Assembly (NCBI GenBank): GCA_949152475.1 | Contig: OX424555.1 | Location: 97,435,515-97,499,514, forward strand | DNA from: Terebella lapidaria | Taxonomy: Eukaryota; Annelida; Polychaeta; Terebellida; Terebellidae | Direction: 5' to 3' | Length of the DNA stretch: 64,000 nt | In this document: piece by piece, positions 34,172-46,564 of the stretch | How positions within the stretch are numbered: position 1 is the stretch's first letter | Layout: each line of letters starts with the position of its first letter | The notes under the pieces: generated by a model | Seen by the model: the letters and a program-made list of their open reading frames with translations, nothing else | Databases searched by the model: none | What the model was told of the DNA's origin: nothing | Made by a program: the position numbers and the translations under genes

Positions 34172-34502
34172 TTGTTTTTTATCTCGTCATTTCGAGTTAA
34201 ATATCTCGTTATTTCAAGATAATTATGTCGTTATTTCGAGATAATTAAGTCATCTCGTTAATTCGAGATAGTATCTCATTATTTCGAGATGATTATGTCG
34301 TAACATTGTCTAACATTGACATAGTATAGTTATATAGGACTCCAAAAGATACTGTTTTTTATCTCATTATTTAAAAATAGTTACCTCGTTATCTCCAAAT
34401 AACGAGATAATGATTTCGAAATATCGAAAATGTATCTTGAAATAACGAGATAACTCTCGAAATAATGAGATAACTATCTCGAAATTACGAGATAAAAAAC
34501 TT
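34172..34502. mobile_element. MITE-like palindrome of TATCTCGTTATTTCGAGATA
   Basis: The left end TTTTTTATCTCGTCATTTCG and the right end CGAAATTACGAGATAAAAAA are inverted partners. Inside, TATCTCGTTATTTCGAGATA-like palindromes repeat. About 330 bp, non-coding. The duplication breakpoint (34505/34506) lies three bases after its right end. Second copy at 39606-39936. Confidence 0.75.
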
Positions 34503-34524
34503 TTTGTGTCAGGGACGGGTTTCG

Positions 34525-37279
34525 GGCCATGATTGATTGATTGATTGAATTTATTCAGTAAAATTTCAATGTATACATAAAATTGTAAACATTAAAAAAA
34601 TACAAGGATGACACAAGAAAGTGAAAAATTCACTTATTTCCGTTGTGGTCCTTAGATGTAAACAACCGATAGCAACAATGGGGATAAATGGAGGAATGAC
34701 TAAGATATTACTACTAGTAGATAATATATTAAAGTGATATTGGCAGTAAGTTATGGATTTTTCCATAACTTTCTGATTGAACGAAGAAAACATAACAGTT
34801 ATATATCTGCACTTGTATACTCAAACAGATGTCCCTTTCTAATCGATTTTGTTGGGAGTTTCTGGTGGAGATATTTTGAGTTTGTTTACATTGCCGCCAT
34901 TCTCGGTGCTTTGTACCCCTTGATGCAGTGCGATTCCAGCTTACTTGTATATGTTCGAGCCAATCGAGCGTGAAATAGGTCAATTCAGAGGTAACTCTGA
35001 GTGGCGCACAAAACAAAAGAAAAGCGGCTGCTAGTACTGCCATATGCTTGATTTATCCATTTGATCAAGCTTAGTTTGTTGTGTAACCTATCTTTCTGAG
35101 ACCACAGGCATATATGTAATTGATTTAGAAAAAATGGTTTTCCTGCCAACATCACTTTAAATGTGGATATTTATAATACTGGTTTGTAAATAATATACAT
35201 GAAAATTGACATCGGTATGTAAAGAGATAAATATTATAAGTTGACAACAGTATGTAAAGACATAAATATAGTAAAATGACAAACATGAGTATGACTAGAG
35301 AAAATTATAATAGAAACATGGATAGATAGGGATAACTAACAAGTGTATACAGGTACAAGATGACTAGATATGACCGATTAAAATGTAATGAAAGGGTTTA
35401 ATTCCCATCGATGTATATTTTGAAATAAAAATGCTCGGACACTGGATTTAAAAGACGACCTACTTGACAATGATTGTACTTGATGGGGTATACTATTCCA
35501 TAATACAGCACCAGTATAAGCAAATGAAGACTGTCCAAAAGATTTAACTGAAGGAATAACCAAAGAAGTAAGTAGAACAAGAAAGCTTACTGATCTCTGA
35601 CAGTTAGAACAAGAAAGCTTACTGATCTCTGACAGTTAGAACAAGAAAGCTTACTGATCTCTGACAGTTAGAACAAGAAAGCTTACTGATCTCTGACAGT
35701 TAGAACAAGAAAGCTTACTGATCTCTGACAGTTAGAACAAGAAAGCTTACTGATCTCTGACAGTTAGAACAAGAAAGCTTACTGATCTCTGACAGTTAGA
35801 ACAAGAAAGCTTACTGATCTCTGACAGTTAGAACAAGAAAGCTTACTGATCTCTGACAGTTAGAACAAGAAAGCTTACTGATCTCTGACAGTTAGAACAA
35901 GAAAGCTTACTGATCTCTGACAGTTAGAACAAGAAAGCTTACTGATCTCTGACAGTTAGAACAAGAAAGCTTACTGATCTCTGACAGTTAGAACAAGAAA
36001 GCTTACTGATCTCTGACAGTTAGAACAAGAAAGCTTACTGATCTCTGACAGTTAGAACAAGAAAGCTTACTGATCTCTGACAGTTAGAACAAGAAAGCTT
36101 ACTGATCTCTGACAGTTAGAACAAGAAAGCTTACTGATCTCTGACAGTTAGAACAAGAAAGCTTACTGATCTCTGACAGTTAGAACAAGAAAGCTTACTG
36201 ATCTCTGACAGTTAGAACAAGAAAGCTTACTGATCTCTGACAGTTAGAACAAGAAAGCTTACTGATCTCTGACAGTTAGAACAAGAAAGCTTACTGATCT
36301 CTGACAGTTAGAACAAGAAAGCTTACTGATCTCTGACAGTTAGAACAAGAAAGCTTACTGATCTCTGACAGTTAGAACAAGAAAGCTTACTGATCTCTGA
36401 CAGTTAGAACAAGAAAGCTTACTGATCTCTGACAGTTAGAACAAGAAAGCTTACTGATCTCTGACAGTTAGAACAAGAAAGCTTACTGATCTCTGACAGT
36501 TAGAACAAGAAAGCTTACTGATCTCTGACAGTTAGAACAAGAAAGCTTACTGATCTCTGACAGTTAGAACAAGAAAGCTTACTGATCTCTGACAGTTAGA
36601 ACAAGAAAGCTTACTGATCTCTGACAGTTAGAACAAGAAAGCTTACTGATCTCTGACAGTTAGAACAAGAAAGCTTACTGATCTCTGACAGTTAGAACAA
36701 GAAAGCTTACTGATCTCTGACAGGTATTGTGGCGGGAAGAATTTATGTGAAAGAGAGAGGTTAGATAAGTGGGGGCTGTACCGTGTATGATATTGTGGAT
36801 GTGATTTAGCTTGAGTTGTTGAACACGGGCTTCCACAGGCAACATTCGGACCTGCTCAAATTCGGTGAACCCTATGTGGGTTCTGGGTGGGGCGTTTAGG
36901 ATGTATCGAACCACCCTGTTCTGGGTGGTCTGCAGACGATCCTTATATTTCTTGGTAAGACCAGAATACCAAGAGGCACTCGCAGAGTCGAAATGACATT
37001 GGACCAGTGATGAGATCAGCAGCTTTTTAGTTTTGATATCCAAACGTCTGGTCTGCCTATAGAGGAATTTGATTTTGGCGTTAGTTTTGCTGATGATCTT
37101 GTCGGCTACAGAAGACCCAGATAGGGATTGGTCTAAGTCAACGCCTAGGTATTTGACACAGGTCTTACTGGTTAGGGTTTGACCATTACAGGTGACATTC
37201 AGAGACTCAACATTATGGAGTCTACGCTTGGAGCCGAAAAGAATTGACTCTGTCTTCCCTAGGTGTAGTGAAAGTTATT
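34525..37279 (-). pseudogene. LINE ORF2 C-terminus, copy B, split by a minisatellite
   Basis: Same LINE fragment as 30232-31845. The post-RT frame is interrupted between NSSRHNT and VIPSVKSFGQ by the 32-bp array at 35573-36723, which replaced about 17 bp. Otherwise it appears identical to copy A. Confidence 0.85.
35573..36723 (+). repeat. 32-bp minisatellite, 36 uniform copies
   Basis: Unit TAGAACAAGAAAGCTTACTG + ATCTCTGACAGT (32 bp) repeated about 36 times over 1151 bp with no variant units that I could find. Present only in copy B. There are no unique spacers, so it is not CRISPR-like. The uniformity implies very recent expansion, or an assembly or polishing artefact. Confidence 0.95.
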
Positions 37280-39939
37280 TATGGCCATAACAGTCATAAA
37301 TATTCTACACTTATTACAGACGGGACATGAGCTATGCGCCGCTCTGCAGTTACCCCCAAGGCGTCAGGGAACAGACTGCCAAGAATCTGGGCAAGCTGTT
37401 GACTATATTGCCCAGGCTGCAAGTGCACAGCGTATACACAATGGGGTTCCTGTTTGCCACCAGGATCGCCACCATGTAATTCGGGTATAGACAAACCATA
37501 GAAACAGTCTACTTGCCAAATTCATACAAAAACGTAATAATGTTACATTAAATTTTTGTCATGTTTGTTTTTGCATAATACAAACAATGGACATGACGTT
37601 TTTTGTACTTCTTGGGCATAATAGACTGTTTTAGAGCCCCAAAAGCACATGGCATCAGCAGGTACCCCATTTTATAACGTAGAGAGGAGAATCACTAGCG
37701 CGTGACGTTCTAATCCCTAGCAACGTCCACCGGCCTCTACTCAGACCGATCAACATTACAGTGGCGTAGCCCGAACACCTGTCGCAAACTACGGTTACCA
37801 AATAATCGCCACATTTTGCACAAAAATGCCTAAAAATATTTCGAGAGCGAGGTATTTTTTAGTTTTTGGATTTTCACTTTTTTTTTCAAAATGGCGGCCA
37901 TTTTTAACAAAAAACAACCAATTTTTTTACTTTGGCAGCCATTTTCTCAAGAACTGTTCAGTGACTTTTTTTCTTATTGATGCATAACACTCCTCATATA
38001 TACCACCCCTGTGACTTGTATAAGTTTCGTTGCCCTTAAATCGCTCGAAGTGGGCCATTTTGGGCCCAAACGACATTTCAAAACGGTAAAAATAGCGAAA
38101 TTGTATGTATTTCCATCTCACGGTCACTCTGAGGCTGCCATTTCCTCTCGAATAGCGCGTAAAACTCACGATTTTACGCGGCACTCCGTGAATAACGCGT
38201 AACGCTTAGCCACCGTGAGGTTAATACCGTCAAGGCATGGTTAGTAGACAAACATCACATCACATATCACATATCATATAATGAATAATAATAGTAATGT
38301 TGCCGTTACGTGAGGCCCGAGAACCATGGGAGGGGTCCCCGGAACCACAACGCTTGGGCGTGTTGTTCGTGCGGCCTTGTTGATCCTTGGGCATCCTGAG
38401 CCCATTTCCTTGAAAAATATTTCTACTTCCGGTTTGGTGTAATTTGACATCACAGGTGTAATCTTATACTAAACCACACCAGTATATGGCCAATTTGTCC
38501 TACGGGTCCGAAAATAACGTCCTTTTTGCTCTACGATCAATATTTACTGAGATATGAAGGTTTTTATGGAAAAATGATGATAATAGGGGAAAGTATTAAT
38601 TGTACAATAGGTTTTCAGAACAAAGGTCGGTAACCTAAAAACATTCCTCATGTTGAAGCTAATGTTGTGTCAGATTTTCACATTTGTGGGCAATTGACAA
38701 AAATCCTTTTCACATTTGTGGTTGATTTTTTTTTTCACATTTGTGGGTGAAGTTTTTTTCACATTTGTGGGTGAAGATGTTCACATTTGTGGGTAGTTGA
38801 CAAAAAACGTTTTCACATTTGTGGTTGATTTTTTTACATTTGTGGGTGATTTACAAAATTTGTTTTCACATTTGTGGGCGTTTTAACATTTGTGGGTTCA
38901 ACAGTCGACCATTGTACACCCTTTGACTATAGTCCTAAACAAGTCACTGTCAGAAGGTATAGTACATTACCAAACAAAACTTGCGAAAGTCGTACCTGTA
39001 TTCAAGTCCAAGGATCAAAAGGTGTTTGACAATTATAGACTCATTTCCTGATTACCTTGTTTTTCGAAAAATAAAATGCAAAAAGTGGTTCACAAACGTT
39101 CATATAATTGAGGCATTTTGGCAGGAGTGCCTTTATGGTTTCATCAGAATTTTTTCTCTTCTCTTCTTCCGCCGTTTTCGTTTACGCGCAATAACGCAAG
39201 AACGCCCGAACAGATTGATCCGAAATTTTCACCACTGCTCAGGCATATTGTGTAGATGTGCTGTATATTTTTTAGCCTGATCCGAGGTCCGTGAGGTCCG
39301 TAAGGATGAAATCCATGTCCATTTTCGGACTTTGTTCCAGCGCGATAAGGCCATAAAAAAATGTTTTGGTTTGCGTCCCAGTGATGCTCCGAAATCGGTG
39401 CTATGGTGCTGACGTTTTGTTTTTTTTTGAGTACCGGTTTATGTATTTTTTTCGCATAAAGTGTGCTTGTACCATTTTTTTTTTCTGGACCAGTTAAAAT
39501 ATGAATTTATTCAAAATCTATTGGACCTACGATGGCTGATTTGAGCACCTCAGAAAAAGAATTTGCCGTCATTTCAAGAAAATTGTTTACGACAGCAAAA
39601 AAATATTGTTTTTTATCTCGTCATTTCGAGTTAAATATCTCGTTATTTCAAGATAATTATGTCGTTATTTCGAGATAATTAAGTCATCTCGTTAATTCGA
39701 GATAGTATCTCATTATTTCGAGATGATTATGTCGTAACATTGTCCAACATTGACATAGTATAGTTATATAGGACTCCAAAAGATACTGTTTTTTATCTCA
39801 TTATTTAAAAATAGTTACCTCGTTATCTCCAAATAACGAGATAATGATTTCGAAATATCGAAAATGTATCTTGAAATAACGAGATAACTCTCGAAATAAT
39901 GAGATAACTATCTCGAAATTACGAGATAAAAAACTTTTT

Positions 39940-40715
39940 TTTTTGGTTTCCTATATAATTATTTCAAAATACGCCATAAAACAAATTTTTTGCACGTCCT
40001 AAATCAGCCACAGTATGGATCAAATAACGAGTGAAAAATAGTAATTGATAACAGAATCAATAAAAATAGTCATGTATTAATGAAAATCATAAACAATTAA
40101 ATGAATACAAACAAAAAATGTTTACTTTGAAAACTTTGGCAGATTCTCGCTACAACATATATCAACGATATAAACTCGTATTGTTTCTAAGCAAGAGTGT
40201 CTATACTGCCACGCATGCAACTCCCTATGTCTGTATAAAACAAATTTCTCACGAAGCGGTTCACTGGGGGTGATGTTTTAATCAATGACAAGTGGAAGGG
40301 GCTCGTATGGAAAACTAGGTGTCATTACTTCCGTGGCAAGGGACTATGCTCGTGTCGGAATTTGAAAAATCATTTACCGGACGACTCTCCTCCTCTCCTT
40401 GTTATCAGCCAGTGTTAATATAACGACCAACAATTATCTTAAAAACGAATCTGTAAAGTACTAGTATTAGGTTGCTAATTGATTGGTTTGTAGCTTTCAC
40501 AGTTAAACGCGCCTGATTGGTTCCTGCAAGATTGCAATCCTCGACAGTCACTAATACAGCCACTTTGGGGAAGCTCATCAACTTGCACAGAATTGAAATG
40601 TGGACGCTGCTTGAAAAATACCATCATGGGAACAACAACAAAATCTGACGCGGGAGGTTTGGCACGACGCGCGCGGGGACGCAAACCAAAACCAATTTTT
40701 TTTTTGGCCTAACTC
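39940..40715. other. No recognised feature
   Basis: AT-rich unique-looking sequence. The minus ORF at 40475-40684 has no recognisable domain. Confidence 0.4.
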
Positions 40716-41290
40716 ATAAAGTATACAAACAATGGCTGCAGAACTTTGCACGGAGGTTCATGTATCACCAGAGAAGAACCCTATAGATTTTGGAATCAAT
40801 CCGTCAAACAACCTTTGACCTGGAAATCGGAAGAATTTTCACAAGTCATCCTTGAGGTTTCCTACTTATCTCGTAAACGGTGCGTCGTAAAACGAAACGG
40901 TGCGTCGTAGAACGGAACGGACATTACTCGACGCCCTAGACAGTCAAACATGTCTAGTGGGTACTAGGGATGACCTTTGACCTTGACCTTTGCTGAGTCG
41001 GCATTTTTCCGTTTCGTCGATATCTCGGAAACGGTGCATCATAGAATGAAACGGATTTTATTTTCGGACTCATCGCCCTAGACAAACATGTCTAAGGGGT
41101 ATTATGGATGACCTTTGACCTCGACCATATATTTTTTTGCTGAGTCGGCAATTTCCTTTTTCTCAATATCTCGGAACCCGGCCTCGTAGAGCGAAATGGA
41201 AGTCACTTTCAGACTCGTCGCCCTAGGCGAACATGTCCACAGGTGTATAAGGGTTGACCCTCGACCTTGACTTTAAAGTACTAGGGACAT
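40716..41290 (+). repeat. Satellite-like repeat, family C (TATCTCGGAAACGG), diverged
   Basis: About three to four units of roughly 145 bp with TATCTCG(G/T)AAACGGTGC, CTCGTCGCCCTAGAC, AACATGTCTA and TGACCTTGACCTT. They are preceded by GCAGAACTTTGCACGGAGGT and CACCAGAGAAGAACCCTATA, the lead-in also seen at 55.93 and 56.45 kb. Confidence 0.75.
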
Positions 41291-41379
41291 TAAAATATGA
41301 TGTGAGCTCAGATTAAAGCACCATGTGAGCTGATCAGAACGGTTTTTACAGTATGTGAATATTTCGATTCCTTCAAAAA

Positions 41380-41565
41380 TGTGGCGATTTTGCCCAAAGA
41401 TCGCGGCAGGAGTCTTTGCAAAACACAAGCAAGTATTGTGGCCTATCTTTAGACTGCTCGAGCTTGGAGCGTGCGCTGCCTAGCAACGCACTGTACCTAA
41501 TTGCGCCCAGTAAACTATAACAAGTGGTGACCTAGTTTCTTCTCCCGCCTCTCGGTTCGATATAT
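41380..41565 (+). repeat. 5' LTR (186 bp recognisable)
   Basis: Begins TGTGGCGATTTTGCCCAAAG and ends in TCGGTTCGATATAT, where similarity to the 3' copy stops. The true LTR may be longer than 186 bp; its 3' border is not fixed here. ATATCAGAGCG follows directly and faintly resembles an initiator-Met tRNA primer site, but the leading TGG is absent. Confidence 0.8.
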
Positions 41566-41601
41566 CAGAGCGTTGACCCAACGGTCACTTACACTACGGG
41601 G

Positions 41602-42979
41602 ATGACTGGGCCTACGGCTCCTCCCCCAGTCCTCGCAAGTCCGCAGACGCCGGTGGTCCCCGCAATGGGATTCGCGCCTGCACAGCGACTTGGGGGCACC
41701 ACGCCGACTGCAGCTCCGACCGTTCCGGCGGCCGGAGTTAGTGCTGCGTGGTCTGGCTATCCTAGCAGTCCGGGTGCACCGGGCATACAGTGGCAACCGG
41801 CGGCTCCGGCCGCGAGCTACGCCAGTTATGCCGCCCCGTCTGGAGCCTACCCAGTAGGTTCGATGGGAGTCCCGGCCGCACCAAGTCAGGGTAGTGTGAT
41901 AGCGGGTATGTACCTGACGGCAAGTGCGAACTACCCTGCCCCCATGCCAGCGGCGTCGATGTCTGCCCCAGCGGAATCCGCCGTGGGAGCAAGTAGTACC
42001 CGGGCCTTGCCGGCTTACACTGCCGACCCCGGAGCCGGTTACGCCGGTCGCGTGCGCTCACCCCGTGACAAGGCGCCCGACCAGTCCTCATGGCATAAGC
42101 GGTTCAACGGGGACAACACCGATTTGGAGGATTACTTACTCCAGATCTGGCGGACAGCGGTGTACGAAGGATGGACCCAGCTTGAGGCTGGGCATATCCT
42201 CTCGGGGAGCTTAGAGGGTAAAGCTCTCCGGGTGATGCAGTGTCTGCCGGTGGGAGCAGTAACTTTCGGCGAGGTTGTCCGACAACTACGCCTACTGTTC
42301 ACGCCGACGACAAACATGCGGCAGTTTGAACGGGAGTTCAAAGCGCGGATCCGCCTACATCCTTCATCGATGGCCAGCCATACCATATTCGTACAGGCTG
42401 GCCACCCATGAAAAACGGTCGATGGAGGAGGTGGTCAACTCCGCCATTGCGTTAGAGGTAGCTGTCCGTCCAAGACAGATGCCTCCGGCCCCGGCTATGG
42501 CCCCGGCTGTACCGACGCAAGCGGCGGCTCCGTCTCCGGCTGCAGCATCGCAGGTGACCCCATGGGCGGGCCCGGCTCCCCGGGCGACCCCTGTGGAGTC
42601 CAACCCCCCGGGGGTTGGTTCACCGGCACCCCAGCAAGGGATGCCTGTTCAAGCGGCACCAGCTGTCGCGTCATGCCTGTCTGCGGACGAGTGTGACTAT
42701 GAGGAGTATGATTTTGGCACCGCGCAGATGATTACGTACTGTGCTGGAATCGACTCTCCGGGCCTCGCCGAGTGTTGTGCGTTCGCCTCCGGACCAGCTC
42801 AGAACCGTCCCTGCTATTTCTGCGGAAAACAGGGACACTTTTGGCTGAAGTGTCCGGACCTGCTGGAGCGCCTGCGGGCACGCGGATACCAAGGGAATCT
42901 TCCCAATCCGCGCCGGAGCAGCTATCCTCGGCCTGGTCCACAGGGACAGCAAGGCCGCCCCTTTCAGAAGGGAAACTGA
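41602..42979 (+). pseudogene. gag region
   Basis: An Ala/Pro-rich N-terminal part, then a capsid-like stretch (WHKRFNGDNTDLEDYLLQI; EGKALRVMQCLP; FGEVVRQLRLLF), then one zinc knuckle CYFCGKQGHFWLKC (CX2CX4HX4C). This is the normal Gypsy gag order. Part of a broken fossil element. Confidence 0.8.
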
Positions 42980-43132
42980 AATCGGACGTGGTGGCGACCA
43001 ACACCGCGTCCGAGGACAGTAGTTCCATGGCGCCGGACGCCTCCTCACCCGCTGATGAGCCCGATGACCCTCAAGTAGATATAACTTCTCCGGAAGTGGT
43101 CATCGCAGGTCTGCTCGGCGCTCCGGCATGCT

Positions 43133-43600
43133 TTGGCAGATGCGCCGGTGCTGCGGCACCCCCGTCCGGATTGCGAGTTCATCCTGGACACTGACGCGAG
43201 TAACTTTGCACTCGGCGGTGTCCTCTCGCAGGTCGTGGACGGGCAAGAGCGGGTAGTAGCTTATGCGAGTGTGGCCTTGAGTCGCTCTCAAATGAACTAC
43301 TGTACCACTCACCGTGAGCTGCTCGCGGTGGTAACGATGTTGGGACGCCATTTCCGCTTGCGGACTGACCACTTGTTGACCACATTACTTGTTGGGACGC
43401 CATTTCCGCTTGCGGACTGACCACAGTTCGCTGAGATGGCTCCTCAACTATAGTGAAGCCGATGGCTTGGTGGCGCGGTGGCTCGTCAAACTCCAGGAGT
43501 ATGACATGAAGATTGAGCACCGTGCCGGTAAGTTGCAAGGCAACGCGGACGGCTTGTCCCGTTGTCATAAGTGCAAGAATCCTAACTGTGCCGGGATGGC
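43133..43600 (+). pseudogene. pol region: RNase H
   Basis: ILDTDASNFALGGVLSQ, VVAYASVALSRSQMNYCTTH, RELLAVVTMLGRHFRLRTDH and GNADGLSRCHKC are hallmark Ty3/Gypsy RNase H blocks. Part of a broken fossil element. Confidence 0.85.
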
Positions 43601-44149
43601 TCCGTCCCCGCATGACGTGGATTCCTCCTCAGACTCGGAATTTGACCTTCCGGGAAGACCGCAGGCTGCCGCCCCCTATAACAACATGGCGGCCGGAGCG
43701 TCCAGGGCTCACCTCCGCACGCGGACGCAACGGCGAGGGCGTCCCGCATTTGAACCGGAGGTGCGGTCCAGCTCCAGCGAGTCCTCCTCAAGTCCGGCGG
43801 TGTACTCCTCGAGGGTACCCTCCGCGTCCTCGGATGAGTCTGAGTATGAGCGGTCCTTACCCCCAGGGGTGATGGCCGCTGCTGCGCAGTCGGACGTGCC
43901 GGATCCGGAGGAGCCTGCCTACTTGGGTGGCTACTCTCCGGCACAGTTGATTGCGAAGCAGAGAGCTGACAGTGCTCTGGCACCGGTAATCACAGCCCTT
44001 GAGGCCGGCCAGAAACCTTCGAAGGATGAGCGGAAGACCTACCGGGAGGAGACCCAGTCTCTTATCTCCCAGTGGGAAAGACTCTCCTTGAAGGATGGCC
44101 TTTTATACCGGCGCTATGAGCCACCGAGACGACTGCCACCGGTTTGGCA

Positions 44150-45495
44150 GTTGGGGCTTCCGGCGGAGCTGGGGAAAGAGGTGCTCCATCAGTTGCATGA
44201 CCTCCGGGTGACCGGTCACTTGGGAATCCGGAGGACCGTCCATAGGCTACAACAGCGCTTTCACTGGCCTGGTAGCAGTTTGGACGTGCAGCGATGGTGC
44301 GTAGCCTGCCCTCGGTGTCAAGCTCGTAAAGGAGTTCCGGCTCCTGGACGCCATGCCTTAACCACGGTTAAGGCTGGCGCCCCATTTGATCGGATAGCGC
44401 TAGATATACTGGATACCCATCGGGTCACCCCACGTGGTTTCCGGTACATTCTGGTGATATCCGACTATTTTACCAAATATACCGACGCGTACCCACTGCG
44501 CCGCCAGACTGCGGACGAGGTAGCTCGGTTGCTGGTGAATAGGTGGTGTACCATGGTGTACCTAAGCAGGTACATTTGCAAGGCAACAGGGCACGCAATT
44601 TGAAAGCAACCTGTTCCGGAACCTAGCACAGATGCTAGGGAGTACCAAGGTGCGTACCACCCCGTACAGGCCCCAGTCGGACGGACAGGTTGAACGCTTT
44701 AACCGGTCCGTCCTGAACATGCTGGCGGCCTTTGTGAACGATCGTGCGAATGATTGGGATGACCACCTCCCGTATGTCTTAATGGCGTACAGGTCGTCGG
44801 TCCACTCTTCGACCGGAGTTACTCCGCATGCGATGTTGTACGGCCGGGAACCCAATCTGCCCATGGATATCATGTATCCAACTGCGGCGGAGACCGGTGC
44901 GGTACCCCAGTGCGGTCCGGAGTACATCGAGTGGGTTCGCCGTGCCCTGGCGAACGCCCATGATTTCGCGCGAGCACGCCTGGACAAGTCTGCTATCCGG
45001 CAGAAGCGTGCCTATGATGCCCATGCCAAGGCTAGGCCCGCGTTTGCAGTAGGAGACAAGGTGCGTTATTATTATCCACTGCTGAAGCAAGGCAACAAGT
45101 TTGCTAAGCCGTGGATAGGCCCGTTTACGGTACTGAAACAGGTTACGGACGTGGACTACCGAATCCGGAGGGACTCCGACCCGGATAGGGTTCTGATGGT
45201 TCACATAGACCTGAAGGAGTACGAGGGCCCGCTTGTCATGGATCCGCTAGTTCAGGATGCGGAACCGGATGACGCTCCCTTAGGGGATCCGTCCGGTCAG
45301 CATCAGCGGGCTCCGGACGAGCACGTGCGCCGGATGGTGGGTCTCCCGGACCTCTCTGACCCGTCGGATGACGGTCCAGATGTAGAACCACGATATCTTG
45401 GCGATCCGCAGGTACCCCCGCTCCCTCCACCACCTGCGGATGACGGGCGGCCACGCCGGAAACCTTGTGTGCCATCCCGATATGGGTGGGACTAA
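44150..45495 (+). pseudogene. pol region: integrase with GPY/F module
   Basis: HHCC zinc finger (LRVTGHLGIRRTVHRL ... WCVACPRCQARKG), catalytic core (DRIALDILDTHRV ... VISDYFTKYTDAYPL ... TPYRPQSDGQVERFNRSVLN) and the GPY/F block (FAKPWIGPFTVLKQV). An acidic/Pro-rich tail ends near 45495. Integrase joins element ends to target DNA. Part of a broken fossil element. Confidence 0.85.
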
Positions 45496-46560
45496 CGTTC
45501 CGCCCATGCGGATGCGTATGCGGTATCCATCTATCACAACAGGGATGGATTTCAGGTCGTTCCGTGAGGATCCGCACGACTTTCCTCCGTGAGCAGCTAC
45601 TTTATGGCTATCTCCGGAGTTGAGGTCCGCGGATATCTTTGCGTCGTAACGCCGCCGCTCCGCATCCACCCTCCCGTAGTTTTCAGTGCTAGGGATGTGC
45701 GGCAACCCTATCCGCATCAGTTCGACTGCTGTCCGGCATAGTTAACCCAACTGTCCTTCCGGCTGCCCTGGGCATGTCCGATCGCCTTGTAAGCCTAACA
45801 GCGGCTATGGGGAGTGATTTTGTTTATTTTCCATCTCATGTTTTAATTTCTTGAGTGGATTATATAAGCCACAAGTATGCGTGCATGCCGTGGAAACGCT
45901 ATTCTTATTTATTCAATCGTGCATTGAGATAAGTTTAGTGATATATCTTTTTCCTGGTGCTTAAGAGGGGTTTAAGAGATTGTGTTTTGTGTATCAAGGC
46001 TTGTTGTGCCGTGATCTATGAAAAATCAGGCGAACGGTGGTGGATTTGTTTCCATCGCTGGTTCGAACAGTGTAGATTTATTTACATTGTTGTAAGTTGG
46101 ACATACTCGTTCCAACCACAGGTAGATCGACTTCTGATACATTGTATACAATCTCTATCCTGCTGTTGTGATTAACTTCACGTCATTCACCGCCAGTGCG
46201 GTAGCATAAGCTAATGACTGATTTTAATTTCTTTGTTTAAATTGCGGGATCCCCCGGGATAGCCAGTACTTTTTGCCACCCGTATACATGGAGTGATAGG
46301 AGACACCGGGGGGAGATGCGTAGATATGTATAAGCCCATTGTTATAAAACGTTTTTCGTTTGTCAGTCCGTATTGATTGATGCTATAAATAGACGTTTCC
46401 ACGGCAACGCGCTGCACTGCCGCGCGTGTAGAATAGCTGCTACCACTTGATGCCTACTTAATCTGTAAACTTTATGTACACTGGTCATTCGAGCACTTGG
46501 CACTGGTGGAGACGGATCTGCGGATCTGACTCCCAGTGTTTACGCTTAGAGCGCTTGAAT
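45496..46560 (+). other. 1-kb non-coding spacer between integrase and 3' ORF
   Basis: The base composition shifts towards AT from about 45.8 to 46.5 kb. No domain-bearing ORF. It includes the TATA-like site described separately. It may be a promoter or leader for the downstream ORF, or the 5' leader of a second, nested element. Confidence 0.5.
46381..46391 (+). promoter_or_regulatory. TATA-box-like site upstream of the 3' ORF
   Basis: GCTATAAATAG, a good TATA match, lies about 170 bp before the first in-frame segment of the 3' ORF and is followed by GACGTTTCCACGGCAACG. Function is inferred from sequence and position only. Confidence 0.35.
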
Positions 46561-46564
46561 TTGC

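Larger units (their letters stand above)
30213..34505 (+). repeat. Tandem segmental duplication, copy A (4.29 kb)
   Basis: The sequence from GTGTCAGGGACGGGTTTCGG to the TATCTC palindrome is repeated directly at 34506-39939, with offset 4293 up to about 31275 and 5434 after it. I noticed only about three single-base differences. The copy includes the 3' half of a minus-strand LINE, family B and D repeats, the right end of the 11.3-kb element, a LINE RT piece and a small MITE. Confidence 0.95.
34506..39939 (+). repeat. Tandem segmental duplication, copy B (5.43 kb)
   Basis: Direct repeat of 30213-34505, identical apart from a few single bases and from a 32-bp minisatellite that replaces about 17 bp near 35570. 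All features of copy A recur here: LINE 3' end 34525-35570 plus 36724-37279, family B 37.80-38.20, family D 38.21-38.39, the 11.3-kb element end to 38903, a LINE RT piece, and the MITE at 39.61-39.94 kb. Confidence 0.95.

Noticed and set aside
35573-36723. CRISPR-like look of the regular 32-bp array
   Set aside because: Units are contiguous with no unique spacers and the context is animal repeat DNA; it is a minisatellite.
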